Positions 8,083-18,157 of a stretch of 64,000 nucleotides of DNA are shown here, piece after piece. Below the pieces are notes generated by a model. The model searched no databases, was not told the origin of the DNA, and saw nothing but the letters and a program-made list of their open reading frames with translations. Position numbers and translations under genes: made by a program. Numbering within the stretch: the first letter of the stretch is position 1; every line of letters starts with the position of its first letter. The stretch comes from Haladaptatus litoreus (GTDB lineage: Archaea > Halobacteriota > Halobacteria > Halobacteriales > Haladaptataceae). The stretch spans positions 248,001 through 312,000 of the forward strand of contig NZ_FTNO01000003.1 in assembly GCF_900156425.1 (NCBI RefSeq). The letters are read 5' to 3'.

Positions 8083-8319
8083 ATGGATCTAAAGGAAGCG
8101 ATCACTGCCATCGATGGCGAGAAACCGCACGGGACGACGCTTACTCGTGTGTGGGACGCGCTCGTCGAACTCGGTGGGTCGGATGTGACGATCAAAGAGC
8201 GCCGCGTGAGTCAGCAACAGGAGAAAATCAAGATCGTGGCGATGGACGTGACCACAGCGAATGGACTGAACGAGATGCGATATCACGAGTGTCTCCACCT
8301 TCTCGTAGAAGATGGTTGA
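8083..8319 (+). CDS. Hypothetical small protein
   Basis: An open frame of 78 residues beginning MDLKEAITAIDGEKPHG. The frame stays open about 80 nt further upstream without another good start. I recognise no domain. Its last codons overlap, on the opposite strand, a clear relic of a CobW gene (8285-8386), and the surrounding 7850-8600 is gene debris and AT-rich spacer. It may therefore not be real. Confidence 0.25.
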   Translation: MDLKEAITAIDGEKPHGTTLTRVWDALVELGGSDVTIKERRVSQQQEKIKIVAMDVTTANGLNEMRYHECLHLLVEDG

Positions 8320-8386
8320 GAACCGTCGTCTTACCGGCTCCGAGCCCACCACTAAGAATCGTGACTGGAATACGCTGGTTCTGCAT
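8285..8386 (-). pseudogene. N-terminal relic of a CobW/ZNG-family GTPase
   Basis: From ATG 8386 the minus strand reads MQNQRIPVTILSGGLGAGKT and continues TVLNHLLREGGD. This is the start of a CobW-family metallochaperone, including the P-loop GxxGAGKT. Similarity ends after about 33 residues of some 350-400. The region 8387-8607 beyond it is strongly AT-rich and shows no gene. Confidence 0.6.
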
Positions 8387-8607
8387 GCGTACTAGTTGTG
8401 AATTTGAATAGCGATAATATTAATGTTTATATTTTCCATATACAAAAATAATATTATTAAGTGATAGAGAGGAGTAGCTCAGAATCTGTACCACTAAATC
8501 AGGAATAGAGAGCGGACAGAACGAATATAGAAAGTCGGGGCTAGTAATTCATGGTCAAATTTTAATATGCTGTCCAACCTTGTTCGACAACAATAACCTA
8601 TCAGAAG

Positions 8608-8958
8608 GTGCATTATACAGATGTCGAGCAAGTCGGTGACGCGATGCATTTCTTGCGCGAACCGCTCGAAACGGATCAAGTAGGTGTGACCATCGCACGG
8701 TGTAAACCGGGATGGATTGGCCGAAAACACGACCACAGCGAGAACGGTCACGAAGAAGTGTACGTGCTTTTCGAAGGACAAGCGGACGTCGAAGTCGATG
8801 GTGAGATGGTTTCGATGGAAGCGGGTGACGCTATTCGTATTTCCGCCGACGCGACTCGTCAGATACGTAACGGTGAGACAGAAAGTGCGTTCGTCCTCGT
8901 GAGTGCCCCCGAGTTCGACGCGAACGACGAGTGGGAAATGACAGGCTTCGTTGGCTAA
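8608..8958 (+). CDS. Cupin-domain protein
   Basis: A single-domain cupin of 116 residues starting at GTG 8608. Cupin motif 1 is seen as GRKHDHSENGHEEVYVLFEG with the metal-binding His/His/Glu set (KHDH, E), and motif 2 as GDAIRISADATRQIRNG. The motif 2 histidine normally expected near the Arg-Gln is missing, so metal binding may be altered. Small cupins of this kind are common in haloarchaea, with unknown or isomerase-like roles. The neighbours are relics, so context does not help. Confidence 0.8.
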   Translation: MHYTDVEQVGDAMHFLREPLETDQVGVTIARCKPGWIGRKHDHSENGHEEVYVLFEGQADVEVDGEMVSMEAGDAIRISADATRQIRNGETESAFVLVSAPEFDANDEWEMTGFVG

Positions 8959-9007
8959 TTGTCGCGTAGTCGATAGATAAGCGACGCTCGGGACGACCAG
9001 TCGTCTG

Positions 9008-9226
9008 TTACCCATCTCGACAAGGTATTGTCCGGTGAACCAGAAATCCGATCACAGTTGCGAATAGAAAAATCGTAATCCCGCCGACTGTTACAAGTTT
9101 GTGAGCTGGAGTAGCGTGTTGAACAATGCCACCAACGATAGGTTCGGTCAGGAGAAATACGTCCGAAACACCTGTAACACGTAGGGTATCCAGAGGATGA
9201 GTTTTAGACAGCCGACGAACGCCAGT
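9008..9226 (-). pseudogene. Unrecognised membrane-protein fragment
   Basis: An open minus-strand frame without a start codon. It reads HPLDTLRVTGVSDVFLLTEP, then a stretch ending ITIFLFATVIGFLVH, and stops at 9008. It has one clear membrane segment. It follows the broken cbiO on the same strand and may be the tail of another gene of that locus. I do not recognise the family. Confidence 0.35.
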
Positions 9227-9261
9227 CTAATTAAATAGTCACTCAACCGATCGAGCTCATA

Positions 9262-9930
9262 TTAGGCCAGCGAACGTACGATAAACAGCGCAGCAGTCGG
9301 GTTATCAGTGGTTGCTGTTACCATCGAACCGCGCTTTCGTTTGCTCCGACAAATGTGTCGAGAGAACGACGCTGATGCCGTCGTCATGAATCTCTCGAAC
9401 GCGGTCGGCGACCAGTGTGATCGTTCAGGGTCGAGACCAGCAAGTGGTTCGTCTAAAACCACGACACTGGGATTCAGGACGAGGACGCCAGCCAGTCCAA
9501 CGAGCCGTTTTTCACCGCCACTGAGGTAATGCGGGATCCGCTCTTCGAGATGGGTCGCATTGACCATCGCAAGTGCCTTGCGAGCGCGGTCTTTCGCTTC
9601 GTCAGTTGGCACTCCGTAGTTCCGTAGGCCAAACATTACGTCGTCTAGAACTGTCGGCGCGACAAGCTGCGTGTCTGCGTCTTGAAAAACGAAGCCGACT
9701 TCTTTCCGGGCGTGAGCTTTGTTGTCCTCGCTAATTAGCGTCCCGCCAACGATGAGTTCGCCCTCGTCTGGAACCAACGTCGCGTTCAAATGTTCGAGCA
9801 ACGTTGATTTCCCTGCACCGTTTCCACCGACGAGTGCAACCACTTCGTTTGGAAAAACTTCGAATTCTACGTCGTGCATTCCGACTGGCCCATCTGGATA
9901 GGTGTGTGCTTCACATCGAAGTTCGATGAT
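9262..9930 (-). pseudogene. cbiO: Cobalt/nickel ECF transporter ATPase CbiO, broken
   Basis: ABC ATPase of an energy-coupling-factor metal importer. Walker A is in GGNGAGKSTLLEHLN, the Q-loop in FVFQDADTQL, the signature in HYLSGGEKRL, and Walker B in SVVVLDEPLAGLDPERS. After DPERS the frame breaks near 9408-9412. The correct continuation LVADRVREIHDDGISVVLST lies in another frame and stops soon after the H-loop. The 5' end is fused directly to the cut cbiM, so the normal start codon is gone. The gene is dead by deletion and frameshift. Confidence 0.75.
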
Positions 9931-10255
9931 TGGTGTTCGCTCCAAGCAAACCAACCGCGCCGTGGCCGAGTGCAGCTGAGAAGATGTTTACAACGAGTGC
10001 TCCGAGTAGTGGGCCAGCCAGAATACCAACAAGCCCGGTGAGATTCATATGAACGCCACCCCAGACCGGGATATTCAGCTGAAAGATGGCGAAACTTGCA
10101 GTCGCACCGATGCCTGCGAGCGCTATTTGACGAGTCTTGATACCACCTTTTCTAACGCGGTAGACAACGGCACCAATCAAGGCAGCGCCGACTATCGTCC
10201 AGAGAACAAGGGCCCAGATGGGGAATGAACCCTCTCCAAGGTGAATATGTGCTAT
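9911..10255 (-). pseudogene. cbiM: Cobalt transporter substrate-binding subunit CbiM, truncated, start codon lost
   Basis: The expected N-terminus AHIHLGEGSFPIWALVLWT is present, but the codon where the initiator ATG belongs is ATA (10253-10255) and a stop precedes it. The body FAIFQLNIPVWGGVHMNLTG and NIFSAALGHGAVGLLGANT is typical CbiM. Just after LLGANT the sequence jumps into cbiO. About half of CbiM, plus the usual cbiN/cbiQ-type genes, is therefore missing through one deletion. Confidence 0.75.
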
Positions 10256-10379
10256 GTCTGGTTAACAATCTAGAACATAAATATAATAATATTGCCGTCT
10301 GTGATATTTGTCGATAACAAGGAGTATCGCGTACTAGCTTTAAGTTAATAACTCCAAACAAATGAATTCCAACCATTGA

Positions 10380-10832
10380 CTATTCTTTCGCCGCATCCAT
10401 CGGCACTTCGGTTCCAACCGAACGTATCGTATCAATTGGAATCAATATCTGACTGATGGTGACACTCTCATCAACCGCACGAACCGTTTCCACGAATTGT
10501 GAAACGACCTCTGATTGTGCTTCGAGCACGAACGTTTCAACGCAACCCGCGTTGCCGGTTAGATAATTGTGCGAATTCGACCGGATTTCTGTTTCGAATT
10601 CATGTCGGATTTCCATCATCAGTCGTTCGATCTCGGGTTCGTCGTAGCCGAATACCGCAGTTACCGTTCCAGTTACATTACGTCCCGCAAAGTCAATCGA
10701 CTGGGATTCCTTGAGTAAGGACTGACAGGCTTCCCGAATAAGTTCACTACGTCCATCGTATCCATACTCCGTAACAAACTAATCCAACTCATCACGAAGA
10801 GGCTCTGACATGGCAGTGGTGACGATTGGCAT
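10380..10832 (-). pseudogene. NikR-like nickel-responsive regulator with in-frame amber stop
   Basis: From ATG 10832 the frame reads MPIVTTAMSEPLRDELD, a TAG at 10779-10781, then FVTEYGYDGRSELIREACQS and the NikR C-terminal domain with HNYLTGNAGCVETFVLE. The stop replaces the residue just after the first ribbon-helix-helix turn (Gln is likely). Without it the protein would be about 150 residues, a normal NikR. It lies upstream of the broken cbiM/cbiO, its probable targets. Confidence 0.75.
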
Positions 10833-10967
10833 ATATTAAAATACGCCCCCCATAATAATAGTTACTGCGGTGACAGAGTGGATCTTTTATTAATAGTCGG
10901 TGTGTTGCCATGTGTGGGTGTCGAAGGGAGGGTTTACCCACTATTCAAAGAATGTGAATTGGTATTA

Positions 10968-11390
10968 TTAGGGAGCGAGAGGGCTAAATCCGTCAACAGG
11001 CATAACCGAGTAGTCTACATTGAGCGTGTCCTTCGTGGCACGGATTTTCCCGACAAAGGTTGAAATATCTTCCAGCGAACCCTCGAGTACGAACAGTTCC
11101 ATGCAGTAATGCGAACCAACGTGACTGTGGAAATTCGACGCAACGAGGTTTTCGTGCTCGTGTCGAAGGTGCATCATCTTCTCCTCAACGCTCGTCGTTT
11201 CGTAATCGAACGTTACGGTGACGATTCCCATCAGCTCACGGTCTTCAAGCCGTTTGTCCTCGAATTCACCGAGCAAATTGCGGGCTGCTTCTCGGAGTAC
11301 TTCACTTCGGCCAGTATATCCATGGTCGTCTGCAAACTCATCAATCCGATTGAGGAGTTCTTCTGGCATCGAAACACTTGCAACGGTCAT
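10968..11390 (-). CDS. nikR: NikR-family nickel-responsive transcription regulator
   Basis: 140 residues from ATG 11390. The N-terminal ribbon-helix-helix is [20 protein letters not shown] followed by [17 protein letters not shown]. The C-terminal ACT-like regulatory domain carries candidate metal ligands in [17 protein letters not shown] (His, His, His, Cys as in NikR). An upstream ATG would add 18 residues unlike the family. The neighbouring nikR-like gene and cobalt/nickel transporter are dead, so this regulator may have lost its local target. It is intact. Confidence 0.88.
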   Translation of the reverse strand: MTVASVSMPEELLNRIDEFADDHGYTGRSEVLREAARNLLGEFEDKRLEDRELMGIVTVTFDYETTSVEEKMMHLRHEHENLVASNFHSHVGSHYCMELFVLEGSLEDISTFVGKIRATKDTLNVDYSVMPVDGFSPLAP

Positions 11391-11900
11391 ATAATAATCA
11401 AGGGTGTAAAACTTGTTAAAGCTCCCGTCATCATCTCGACACACTCCGACTATATTGTTAATTACTCATAGTATATAATGAATCAATAATAATAATAAAT
11501 GGTGGTGAAATGCCTGCTGGCACTATATATTTGACTTTATAATTATTCATTCAACAAGGTCGTTATCGGCTACTCTAATAATCCCTCATGACGCAGTCGG
11601 TTCTTCTTTGAACCAATCTCTTCGCCATTCATATCAGATCCTAACTAATTTGAAAAAATCTAAATTGCTAATTTCTGCATCTTCTGGCTATCGGCTTTGG
11701 TATAGCGTCATTCAATATATCGATTTCGAAACGTTCGAATTTGGTGATTACGGCCTTTAATGCGGTGTTCTACACTGGAAGTGGTGGTGTGTGATATACT
11801 TAATCCATAAGCAGAAGTGGATGTCCCACGGTACCCTCGAATCAATCTATGCACAATCCGTGGTGCATATCACAGATTGAGATTACAGAACCAGCAACTG
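11391..11900. other. AT-rich intergenic region
   Basis: About 500 bp between nikR and the end of the large sensor gene, with runs such as aataataataataaat near 11488 that could hold the nikR promoter or operator. No gene or RNA was recognised. Confidence 0.3.
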
Positions 11901-14900
11901 CTACGATGACACCATTGAGGTCTCCAATATTGCGGTGAATATCCTGTGTTCTGCCTTCCGCAAGTGTTGGTGGAACGTCGGCGAGGAGATGCTAAGTGAG
12001 TCAGCTATGTCCTCGCCAGTGGCCGTCCGAGGCCACTCGAAGAATCCGGCGTGGTACGCGGCTTCGAGTACCGTCTGTTGGCGGTCTGTGAGGTTCTTAC
12101 GTACTAACTGTTGTAAGCGTGGTACCGCGTCATCGGTCCGGGTGATCTGCCGCTGAGAGCGTAATTCGGCACCTGGATACCTCTCTAGGACAGTATCAGT
12201 CATCGCACGGGCGTCGCCACTCGGTGCTAAGTGGAGACGCAGATCGAGATTTCCGTTCTCGATCCGCGCCATATCCACGTATCCACCTTGCGAGGCTACC
12301 GTCGAGAGAACAGGCGGGTCAGTAAGCAGCAACTCGAAGTGAACGATGTCGTTCTCATCGTCAAGTACCGTTATCGAATCCCAGTGAGACAGTTGATCAA
12401 TCAATGCCTCAAGCGCCGCTTGACCATCATTGGTCGTGGTACCATATACGAGGTATGTTGCATCACCAGTTGGAACCGCTCTGTCAAGCGTAATTCGGCT
12501 GTTAGTCGTCGCATCAGCGTCGAGCGCCTCAAAGACATTCAAAAGTTGGAACTCGAGTTCGATGACTTCGTCACTCATTAGGGCACGTTTGCGTTCGACG
12601 CTCGCGATTGCGTGACCGACGATATCACCGAGTCGCCCGATTACCTCTAACTCCCCGGTTGTGAATGCGTTCGGTCGGGTGGAGTAAACATTGAGCACCC
12701 CGTACAATGACTTCTCATACTGGATTGGAATTGCCGCAGACGACCGAAACCCATACTCTCGAGCGGAATCACGCCAGGGTTCGTAGCTGGCGTCACCAAG
12801 CACATCTTGGGCCGTCTGGATGTCGCGCTGTAAGATGGCGCGGCCTGTCGGCCCGTTACTGCGCTCATCGGCAGGGTCGACAGAAATCGTGATATCATCG
12901 AGATAGCCTTCAACACCTGCTTCAGTCCGCAAGTTCACCGTCTCCGTGTGATCGTCGACGTCACCGATCCAGGCGAAGTCATATGAGTCCACAGCGGCGA
13001 GCTGTTCGCAGACAATTGTCTCGATCTCTTTGCGCGTGGATTGCTCGATCGCGGCGTCGGTAATGTCTCGGACGACTTTATTGAGATTATTTAACGCAGC
13101 AAGCTGCTCGCGTTGACGGCGCAGTTGCTGTTTATCGTTACGCCGAGCAATCGCTTCTGCAAGAATATTCGCAACGGACTGGACGAAGTTCACGTCATGA
13201 TCGGAAAACTCCTGAGGCGCTGTGTCGTGCGTGCCGAAGATGCCCCAAGGATCATCGACTGGGCCGATAATCGTACTAATGCCACTCCGAACGTCATGGT
13301 TTGTGAGTCGTTCTGGTCCACTGAATCGGGACTCTGTTTCAAAGTCGGACACTACAACTGCTTGACTCGTTTGTAATATGTAGGCCGCCTGTGAGTCATC
13401 TGCCACTGCTGAGATAGTGGCCGACCCGACGAGTCCATTGTTCCAGCCGACGCCCTGGCGGAGTCGCAGTTCATTGGTCTCTGTATCAAGCTCGAGTATC
13501 TTGGCGTAGTCGTTGTTGAGTGTGTCAGCCACCTGTTCGGCGGCGTCAGCAAGCAGCATATCGATATCGCGATCCTCTAGCGCACGTTTCCCGAGTTCGG
13601 TTACGACCCGTTGTTGCTGGATTTGTCTTTCGAGTTCGCGTTCTCGCTCAACCCGATCAGACATATCCCACACTACGCCGGCAGAGCCGCGAATCCCCCC
13701 GTCTTCGTCGGTCAGCAGTGAAATTCGGTTCTCAGCCGGGATTCGTTCTCCATTCTTTGTCACTAACTCATATTCGAGAGTTGTCGTCCCATTTGCGCCA
13801 TCCGCAAAGAGGTCGGCTATCTTTGATTCCGCCTCTGTGATTGTCCTTTTGTCGAGACCTATTGAAACGTGTTGACCGAGCAATTCCTCTTTCTCATAGC
13901 CTGTCCGTTCGACCAGTGGCTCGTTGACGAACGTAACCCGGCCTTGAGCATCGAGTTCGTAGACTGGTTCACCTACTGCATCGATGATCTTTGCATAGCG
14001 TTCGAGCTCACGCTCGCGCTTCTTGCGTTCGGTGACGTCACGGACGACTCCTACGCGACCAATCTCACCGCTTTCATGTTTGAAGAGCGTAAACCGGTTT
14101 GCAACCGTAAGTGACGACCCACTGGCCGTAGATATGTCCTCCTCGAAGTTTGAAACAGGCGAATTGCCCAACTCTGATTCTGTTTGTCGTGCCTCTTCAA
14201 TCTCGAGGAGGTCATCGCCAAACACGACTTCTGCATGTGCACCAATGAGTTCGTCATGTCCGTACTCCGTCATTGATGTGAAGCCGCTGTTTACCATCGT
14301 GAATCGATGATCACTGTCGAGGACGTAGATTCCGTCATCGATAGTTTCGACGACGCGCTCATACTGTTCGAGTTGTTGGGTCTGCTCTTTGCGCTCAGTT
14401 ACGTCCTCGAAGTAGACAGAAAGTCCTCTTTCTGTGGGATAGAGATGAAATTCAAACCACGTTTCAAGTGGCTCATAGAATACCTCTTCTGCGGTTGGCT
14501 TTTCTGTTTCAAGGGCGTCAGTGATCGCCGCTTCGATTTCTGGATCAGGCTCAAATGCATCAGTTATGTGCCTGCCAACTAACTCATCGGGAAGTCTCTT
14601 GAGAAGATCACCAGCACGATCATTGACGTAGGTGAATCGGAGATTTTCGTCGAGCGCAACAAATCCATCATCCATTCGTTCGACAACATCCTCCAGATCA
14701 CGCTCCCGAAGTTCCAATTCAGTCATCTTCTGGGCCGTGATATCAGTGATAATTCCCTCCAGCATCGTTGAAGAGTCAGACGTATCGGAAAGAATGTGGC
14801 CTCGCTCTCGAACCCAGCGAGTATTGTCATCCGCAGTTTGGATCCGGTACTGGATGGTAAATTTGCCATTCCGATTGAGACCGGAGTGAACAGCTTCCCA

Positions 14901-15728
14901 GACTTGGCCACGATCGTCGGGATGAACAACGTCATCTCCCCAGCTAACTGTGCCGGACTCAATTGCGTCGACGTCATACCCAGTTATGTCAGTGCAGGCA
15001 CTGCTGACGAACTCCATTGGCCACTTCGGTTCGTTCCGACAGCGATAGACCATTCCTGGAAGGTTGTGGATGAGTGTCGAATACCTCTGGTTACTCCCTT
15101 CACTAACTTGTTCCGTCTGTTTGCGGTCGGTGATATCGTAGTAGAGATCGATATGACCTCCAGTGTACACTCCTGTCTCAATTGGTTTGGTGTGGTATTC
15201 GAGCCATCGCTCCTCACGGTCTTCACCAGCCGTTACATGGCATTTGAACTGCTCAGTTGATGGAGGCTCGGCGGTGACCGACTGCACTCTGTTTGTGAAC
15301 GATTCCGAGTCGACAATGGCTGTAGTAAGATGAGTGTTGAGGAGCGTCTGTTTGTCTTGACCCACGATCTGGTCATGGTCGAGCTCGAAATACTGTTCTG
15401 CTGTATCATTGATCCACTTTACTTGCCAATCTGAGTCGAAGACGAACACGCTGGCGTCAGCATCGTCGATGAGAGACTTTGCTGCAGCTTGCCAGCCGGG
15501 GGTCTCTGTATCGGTGTTTGTTTGCGGTTGCCACCAGACACGTGCGCTAGCGCCGACTTTCTTTGTTTCGAGCCGGTTGTGCTCGACGAGGCGTTTCAGC
15601 CGACTGTAGGTACTTCGTTGTCCAAGGTTAAGTTGGTCTGCCACCTCGTTTGTCGTTTGAGGCGGTCCCCCGCCGTTGAAGAGTGCGAGTGTTTCACGAA
15701 GTGCGGTAGTTAGTGATGCTGGTGGCAT
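11901..15728 (-). CDS. Multi-PAS/GAF sensor with bacterio-opsin-activator (BAT) and HTH-10 output
   Basis: A 1275-residue cytoplasmic sensor-regulator. An N-terminal winged helix (about 1-66, TNEVADQLNLGQRSTYSRLK) is followed by five PAS domains at roughly 75-205, 215-340, 345-450, 455-570 and 575-690, several ending in the linker motif DVTERKxxE. Two GAF domains lie at about 700-860 and 885-1040. The BAT output domain is at about 1060-1215, with a C-terminal HTH (LTDRQQTVLEAAYHAGFFEW, then GEDIADSLSISSPTFHQHLR). No kinase domain is present, so it probably couples light, redox or oxygen sensing directly to transcription. No membrane segment is seen. A relic of a second bat gene lies at 18158-18264. 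Confidence 0.9.
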   Translation of the reverse strand: MPPASLTTALRETLALFNGGGPPQTTNEVADQLNLGQRSTYSRLKRLVEHNRLETKKVGASARVWWQPQTNTDTETPGWQAAAKSLIDDADASVFVFDSDWQVKWINDTAEQYFELDHDQIVGQDKQTLLNTHLTTAIVDSESFTNRVQSVTAEPPSTEQFKCHVTAGEDREERWLEYHTKPIETGVYTGGHIDLYYDITDRKQTEQVSEGSNQRYSTLIHNLPGMVYRCRNEPKWPMEFVSSACTDITGYDVDAIESGTVSWGDDVVHPDDRGQVWEAVHSGLNRNGKFTIQYRIQTADDNTRWVRERGHILSDTSDSSTMLEGIITDITAQKMTELELRERDLEDVVERMDDGFVALDENLRFTYVNDRAGDLLKRLPDELVGRHITDAFEPDPEIEAAITDALETEKPTAEEVFYEPLETWFEFHLYPTERGLSVYFEDVTERKEQTQQLEQYERVVETIDDGIYVLDSDHRFTMVNSGFTSMTEYGHDELIGAHAEVVFGDDLLEIEEARQTESELGNSPVSNFEEDISTASGSSLTVANRFTLFKHESGEIGRVGVVRDVTERKKRERELERYAKIIDAVGEPVYELDAQGRVTFVNEPLVERTGYEKEELLGQHVSIGLDKRTITEAESKIADLFADGANGTTTLEYELVTKNGERIPAENRISLLTDEDGGIRGSAGVVWDMSDRVERERELERQIQQQRVVTELGKRALEDRDIDMLLADAAEQVADTLNNDYAKILELDTETNELRLRQGVGWNNGLVGSATISAVADDSQAAYILQTSQAVVVSDFETESRFSGPERLTNHDVRSGISTIIGPVDDPWGIFGTHDTAPQEFSDHDVNFVQSVANILAEAIARRNDKQQLRRQREQLAALNNLNKVVRDITDAAIEQSTRKEIETIVCEQLAAVDSYDFAWIGDVDDHTETVNLRTEAGVEGYLDDITISVDPADERSNGPTGRAILQRDIQTAQDVLGDASYEPWRDSAREYGFRSSAAIPIQYEKSLYGVLNVYSTRPNAFTTGELEVIGRLGDIVGHAIASVERKRALMSDEVIELEFQLLNVFEALDADATTNSRITLDRAVPTGDATYLVYGTTTNDGQAALEALIDQLSHWDSITVLDDENDIVHFELLLTDPPVLSTVASQGGYVDMARIENGNLDLRLHLAPSGDARAMTDTVLERYPGAELRSQRQITRTDDAVPRLQQLVRKNLTDRQQTVLEAAYHAGFFEWPRTATGEDIADSLSISSPTFHQHLRKAEHRIFTAILETSMVSS

Positions 15729-15968
15729 TATCCTCTATCATCGGTCGATGGTTATCAACTCTCTGCCGGAAGAGTCATTCGTGGTAGTTGTTACCGAATG
15801 ACCCTGAATCGATCCTTATTCTGGATAGTGGAACAAACAATCTTTAATTCAGACGAACTGGTATGATTTGTAGAAATGAACCTTATCACTTTGGGAAAAT
15901 TCTTACGCAGTGATGGCACCTCCCCTGAAATAGGTCAATAGACGACGACCCGCACTGACGTGATTACC

Positions 15969-16361
15969 ATGAATACTCGCCCAGATTCAACCAAGAAGTC
16001 CTCATCAGAACATTCGGGAAAAGACTGGAATAACAGTCAAAGGCACGGTCTGTCACTCGATACTATGCTTGAGATCTTAGCAGACCCGTCTCGTCGTCAA
16101 TTACTCGTTGCTCTCGACGAGCACAACCTGCAGGAAGACGATATCGAGATTTCTGCCGATGTGGTCACCAGCGGTGATAAGGGAGCCCAGCCTACACTCC
16201 AGATGGTTCATACACACTTGCCGAAGCTTGCCGATGCCGAGCTAATCGAATGGGACCAACAGACACATCAAGTGCGGGAAGGACCACACTTCGACGAGAT
16301 CCAGCCATTGGTAGAGATGGTCCAGGATCATATGAATAACCGTCCATCGGCTCGAGACTAA
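15969..16361 (+). CDS. DUF7344-type HTH regulator
   Basis: About 130 residues from ATG 15969. The core LDTMLEILADPSRRQLLVAL through VHTHLPKLADAELIEWDQQT is the winged-helix pattern of the haloarchaeal DUF7344 family, in which a conserved H-x-H-L-P-x-L-x-D marks the recognition helix. The N-terminal 25 residues are polar. It is transcribed divergently from the large BAT sensor across a 240-bp promoter region and may be its partner or target. Confidence 0.8.
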   Translation: MNTRPDSTKKSSSEHSGKDWNNSQRHGLSLDTMLEILADPSRRQLLVALDEHNLQEDDIEISADVVTSGDKGAQPTLQMVHTHLPKLADAELIEWDQQTHQVREGPHFDEIQPLVEMVQDHMNNRPSARD

Positions 16362-16376
16362 GCTACTAGGCACATT

Positions 16377-16578
16377 ATGACACAAACAATCACACAGCGC
16401 AAACGAGAACGTTGAACAGTGTGAGGCCTGTACTGTGTCGACTCCACATGCCCTCTCACTCACGATCCGAACTGAAAGCCAAAAAGAGGAGAATGTGGAA
16501 TTCTCTCGTGAACCGTATCGAGTTGCTCGCTGCTTACTGTGCGGTGAAACCACGAGCCCGCGAATGAACAATGCGTGA
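16377..16578 (+). pseudogene. DUF7835-like zinc-ribbon protein, frameshifted
   Basis: ATG 16377 gives MTQTITQRKRER and a stop. One frame over, the sequence continues as NVEQCEACTVSTPHALSLTI and ENVEFSREPYRVARCLLCGE, ending at 16578. The two CxxC pairs and the TPH...SREPYR...C block match the intact gene at 18953-19153 (CQHC, TPHSV, SREPYRITECQEC). One extra base near 16405-16412 explains the break. A sequencing error, or a non-standard start in the second frame, are alternatives. Confidence 0.6.
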
Positions 16579-17150
16579 TTCCTCTGACTCATACTGGCAT
16601 CTGCTTTGCAAGAATCCCACTAATATGGGTCAGCGAATCTCGAGATGAGTGCATCTGACCCTTCGATTATATTGGGGAGCATCTTGACGGGATACGAGAA
16701 ATTCCGCACTGTGCGTCCGCTGCGGTGTGTGAGCATGGTTTCCCAGCGGTGGTCTCTCATTTGTATGGCTGCTGTCTCAACACGAAGCATATCACACAGT
16801 CAAAAATTGCTCGTACACTATGACCAACGACCACAACTGGAATCTCGACCAACACTACCTATTTGGTGCGGAAGCTAACATATCCACGCCAGCCATGAAG
16901 AGCACAATCTCTTATCACCATAAAAAGGCTGTGCGTCTAACATGACTTCGCTACGCGGAAACAGCTATTGTTTACGCTTTAAACAATAAGCCAAAAGACC
17001 TACTTACAAACCTTCCATCTTTTGCACGAAGAGATCGAACGAATCGCAAAGGAGGTTGTGAACGTCATCGAATTGGTGGTGAGTGTAGTTTCTCCACGGA
17101 TAGATGGGGTCTTGATCCTTGCTGCGCCGGTCTCATTCAAGGTGCCAATT
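16579..17150. other. Intergenic region with no clear gene
   Basis: A stretch around 16700-16800 has a CVRC-type zinc-finger-like peptide in broken frames, and a 41-codon frame begins at about 16820. Neither shows recognisable family similarity. This is probably decayed sequence. Confidence 0.25.
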
Positions 17151-17477
17151 ATGACCACTAATACTGTCCCTCATCCGACCATCTCGCTCGATTCGTTGTT
17201 CAAGATCCTCGCGAACCCACAGCGCCGATATCTTATGTACCACCTGGTGGCGATGAACAGTGAGACGATCTCCCTTTCCACCCTCATTCGGGTGCTGTGT
17301 GAGCACGTCAGGACATCACCTGCCCGGCTCAAAACCGAGTTATGTCACATCCATCTGCCCATGTTGGCTGATCACCAGATGATTGAGTACGATGCACGAA
17401 GTGAGACGATTCGCTATCGGAAGATCGATCGTATCGAATCAATTGTTGAGCTCACACGATTTTATGAAGAGTTGTGA
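17151..17477 (+). CDS. DUF7344-type HTH regulator
   Basis: About 108 residues from ATG 17151, where MTTNTVPHPTISLDSLFKIL begins the family core; the frame is open upstream to 17022, but that part has no similarity. LANPQRRYLMYHLV and LCHIHLPMLADHQMIEYDAR are the expected helix and recognition segments. It is a second copy of the type at 15969 and lies 200 bp before a HalOD1 gene, a frequent haloarchaeal regulatory combination. Confidence 0.78.
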   Translation: MTTNTVPHPTISLDSLFKILANPQRRYLMYHLVAMNSETISLSTLIRVLCEHVRTSPARLKTELCHIHLPMLADHQMIEYDARSETIRYRKIDRIESIVELTRFYEEL

Positions 17478-17674
17478 GGTACGACCGGTTGAGCAATTCT
17501 AATGTTTCAGAAAATCTAGTGAATAGAGAATTTTATAGAATCTTGTTTAACAGTTCTGTTTTGATATCCACGGGGTATAATAGGGTGGTTCCAGTAGGGC
17601 TTAGAGTACGGAATACTAGCCGAACTTATTGCATATTCGGTTTCATACCGCTATTCAACAAGAGAAAGCAAATT

Positions 17675-17950
17675 ATGCAGCCGACGAATACCCCCGACGA
17701 ACCACCTATTGCATCGCCACCGTCGCTGAGTACACGCGTGCTCACCGCCGTCGCAGACGCCGAACAATGCACGCCAGCTGACCTCGAGACATTGTACAAC
17801 GTCATCAATCCCGAAGCCCTGGATGAACTCTTTGCGTCAAAAGCAAATGGCACCCCACGAACAAACGGCTCTGTTTCATTTCAGTATGCTGGCTACCAAG
17901 TCACTGTCTCCAATGAGGGTGCCGTCAAGCTTGACACTGATAAGCCGTAG
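17675..17950 (+). CDS. HalOD1 output-domain protein
   Basis: 91 residues from ATG 17675. The sequence LSTRVLTAVADAEQCTPADL, then NVINPEALDELFA and SFQYAGYQVTVSNEGAVKL, is the complete halobacterial output domain 1 (HalOD1), which in haloarchaea occurs alone or attached to receiver and PAS domains. The role is presumed to be signal output. The frame extends upstream to 17474 without similarity. Confidence 0.85.
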   Translation: MQPTNTPDEPPIASPPSLSTRVLTAVADAEQCTPADLETLYNVINPEALDELFASKANGTPRTNGSVSFQYAGYQVTVSNEGAVKLDTDKP

Positions 17951-18157
17951 GGACGCTCGGGAAACGAGCTATCCTTGAGGAACTATGAAATTTAACAATA
18001 TTAACAAACCCCTCTTTCATGCTATTCTTTTAGTCATAATATATTATGAATTAACACAAGTAGAATATCATAGATTTGATTCACAATATTTTAGGTTAGA
18101 ATGAAATGTAATTTTGAACTCTACCTATTTCCTATTTGATAGGCCCATCTCCCCCGA

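Noticed and set aside
10779..10781. TAG in the nikR-like gene read as pyrrolysine
   Set aside because: Haloarchaea are not known to use pyrrolysine and the position in the ribbon-helix-helix domain is not a catalytic site.
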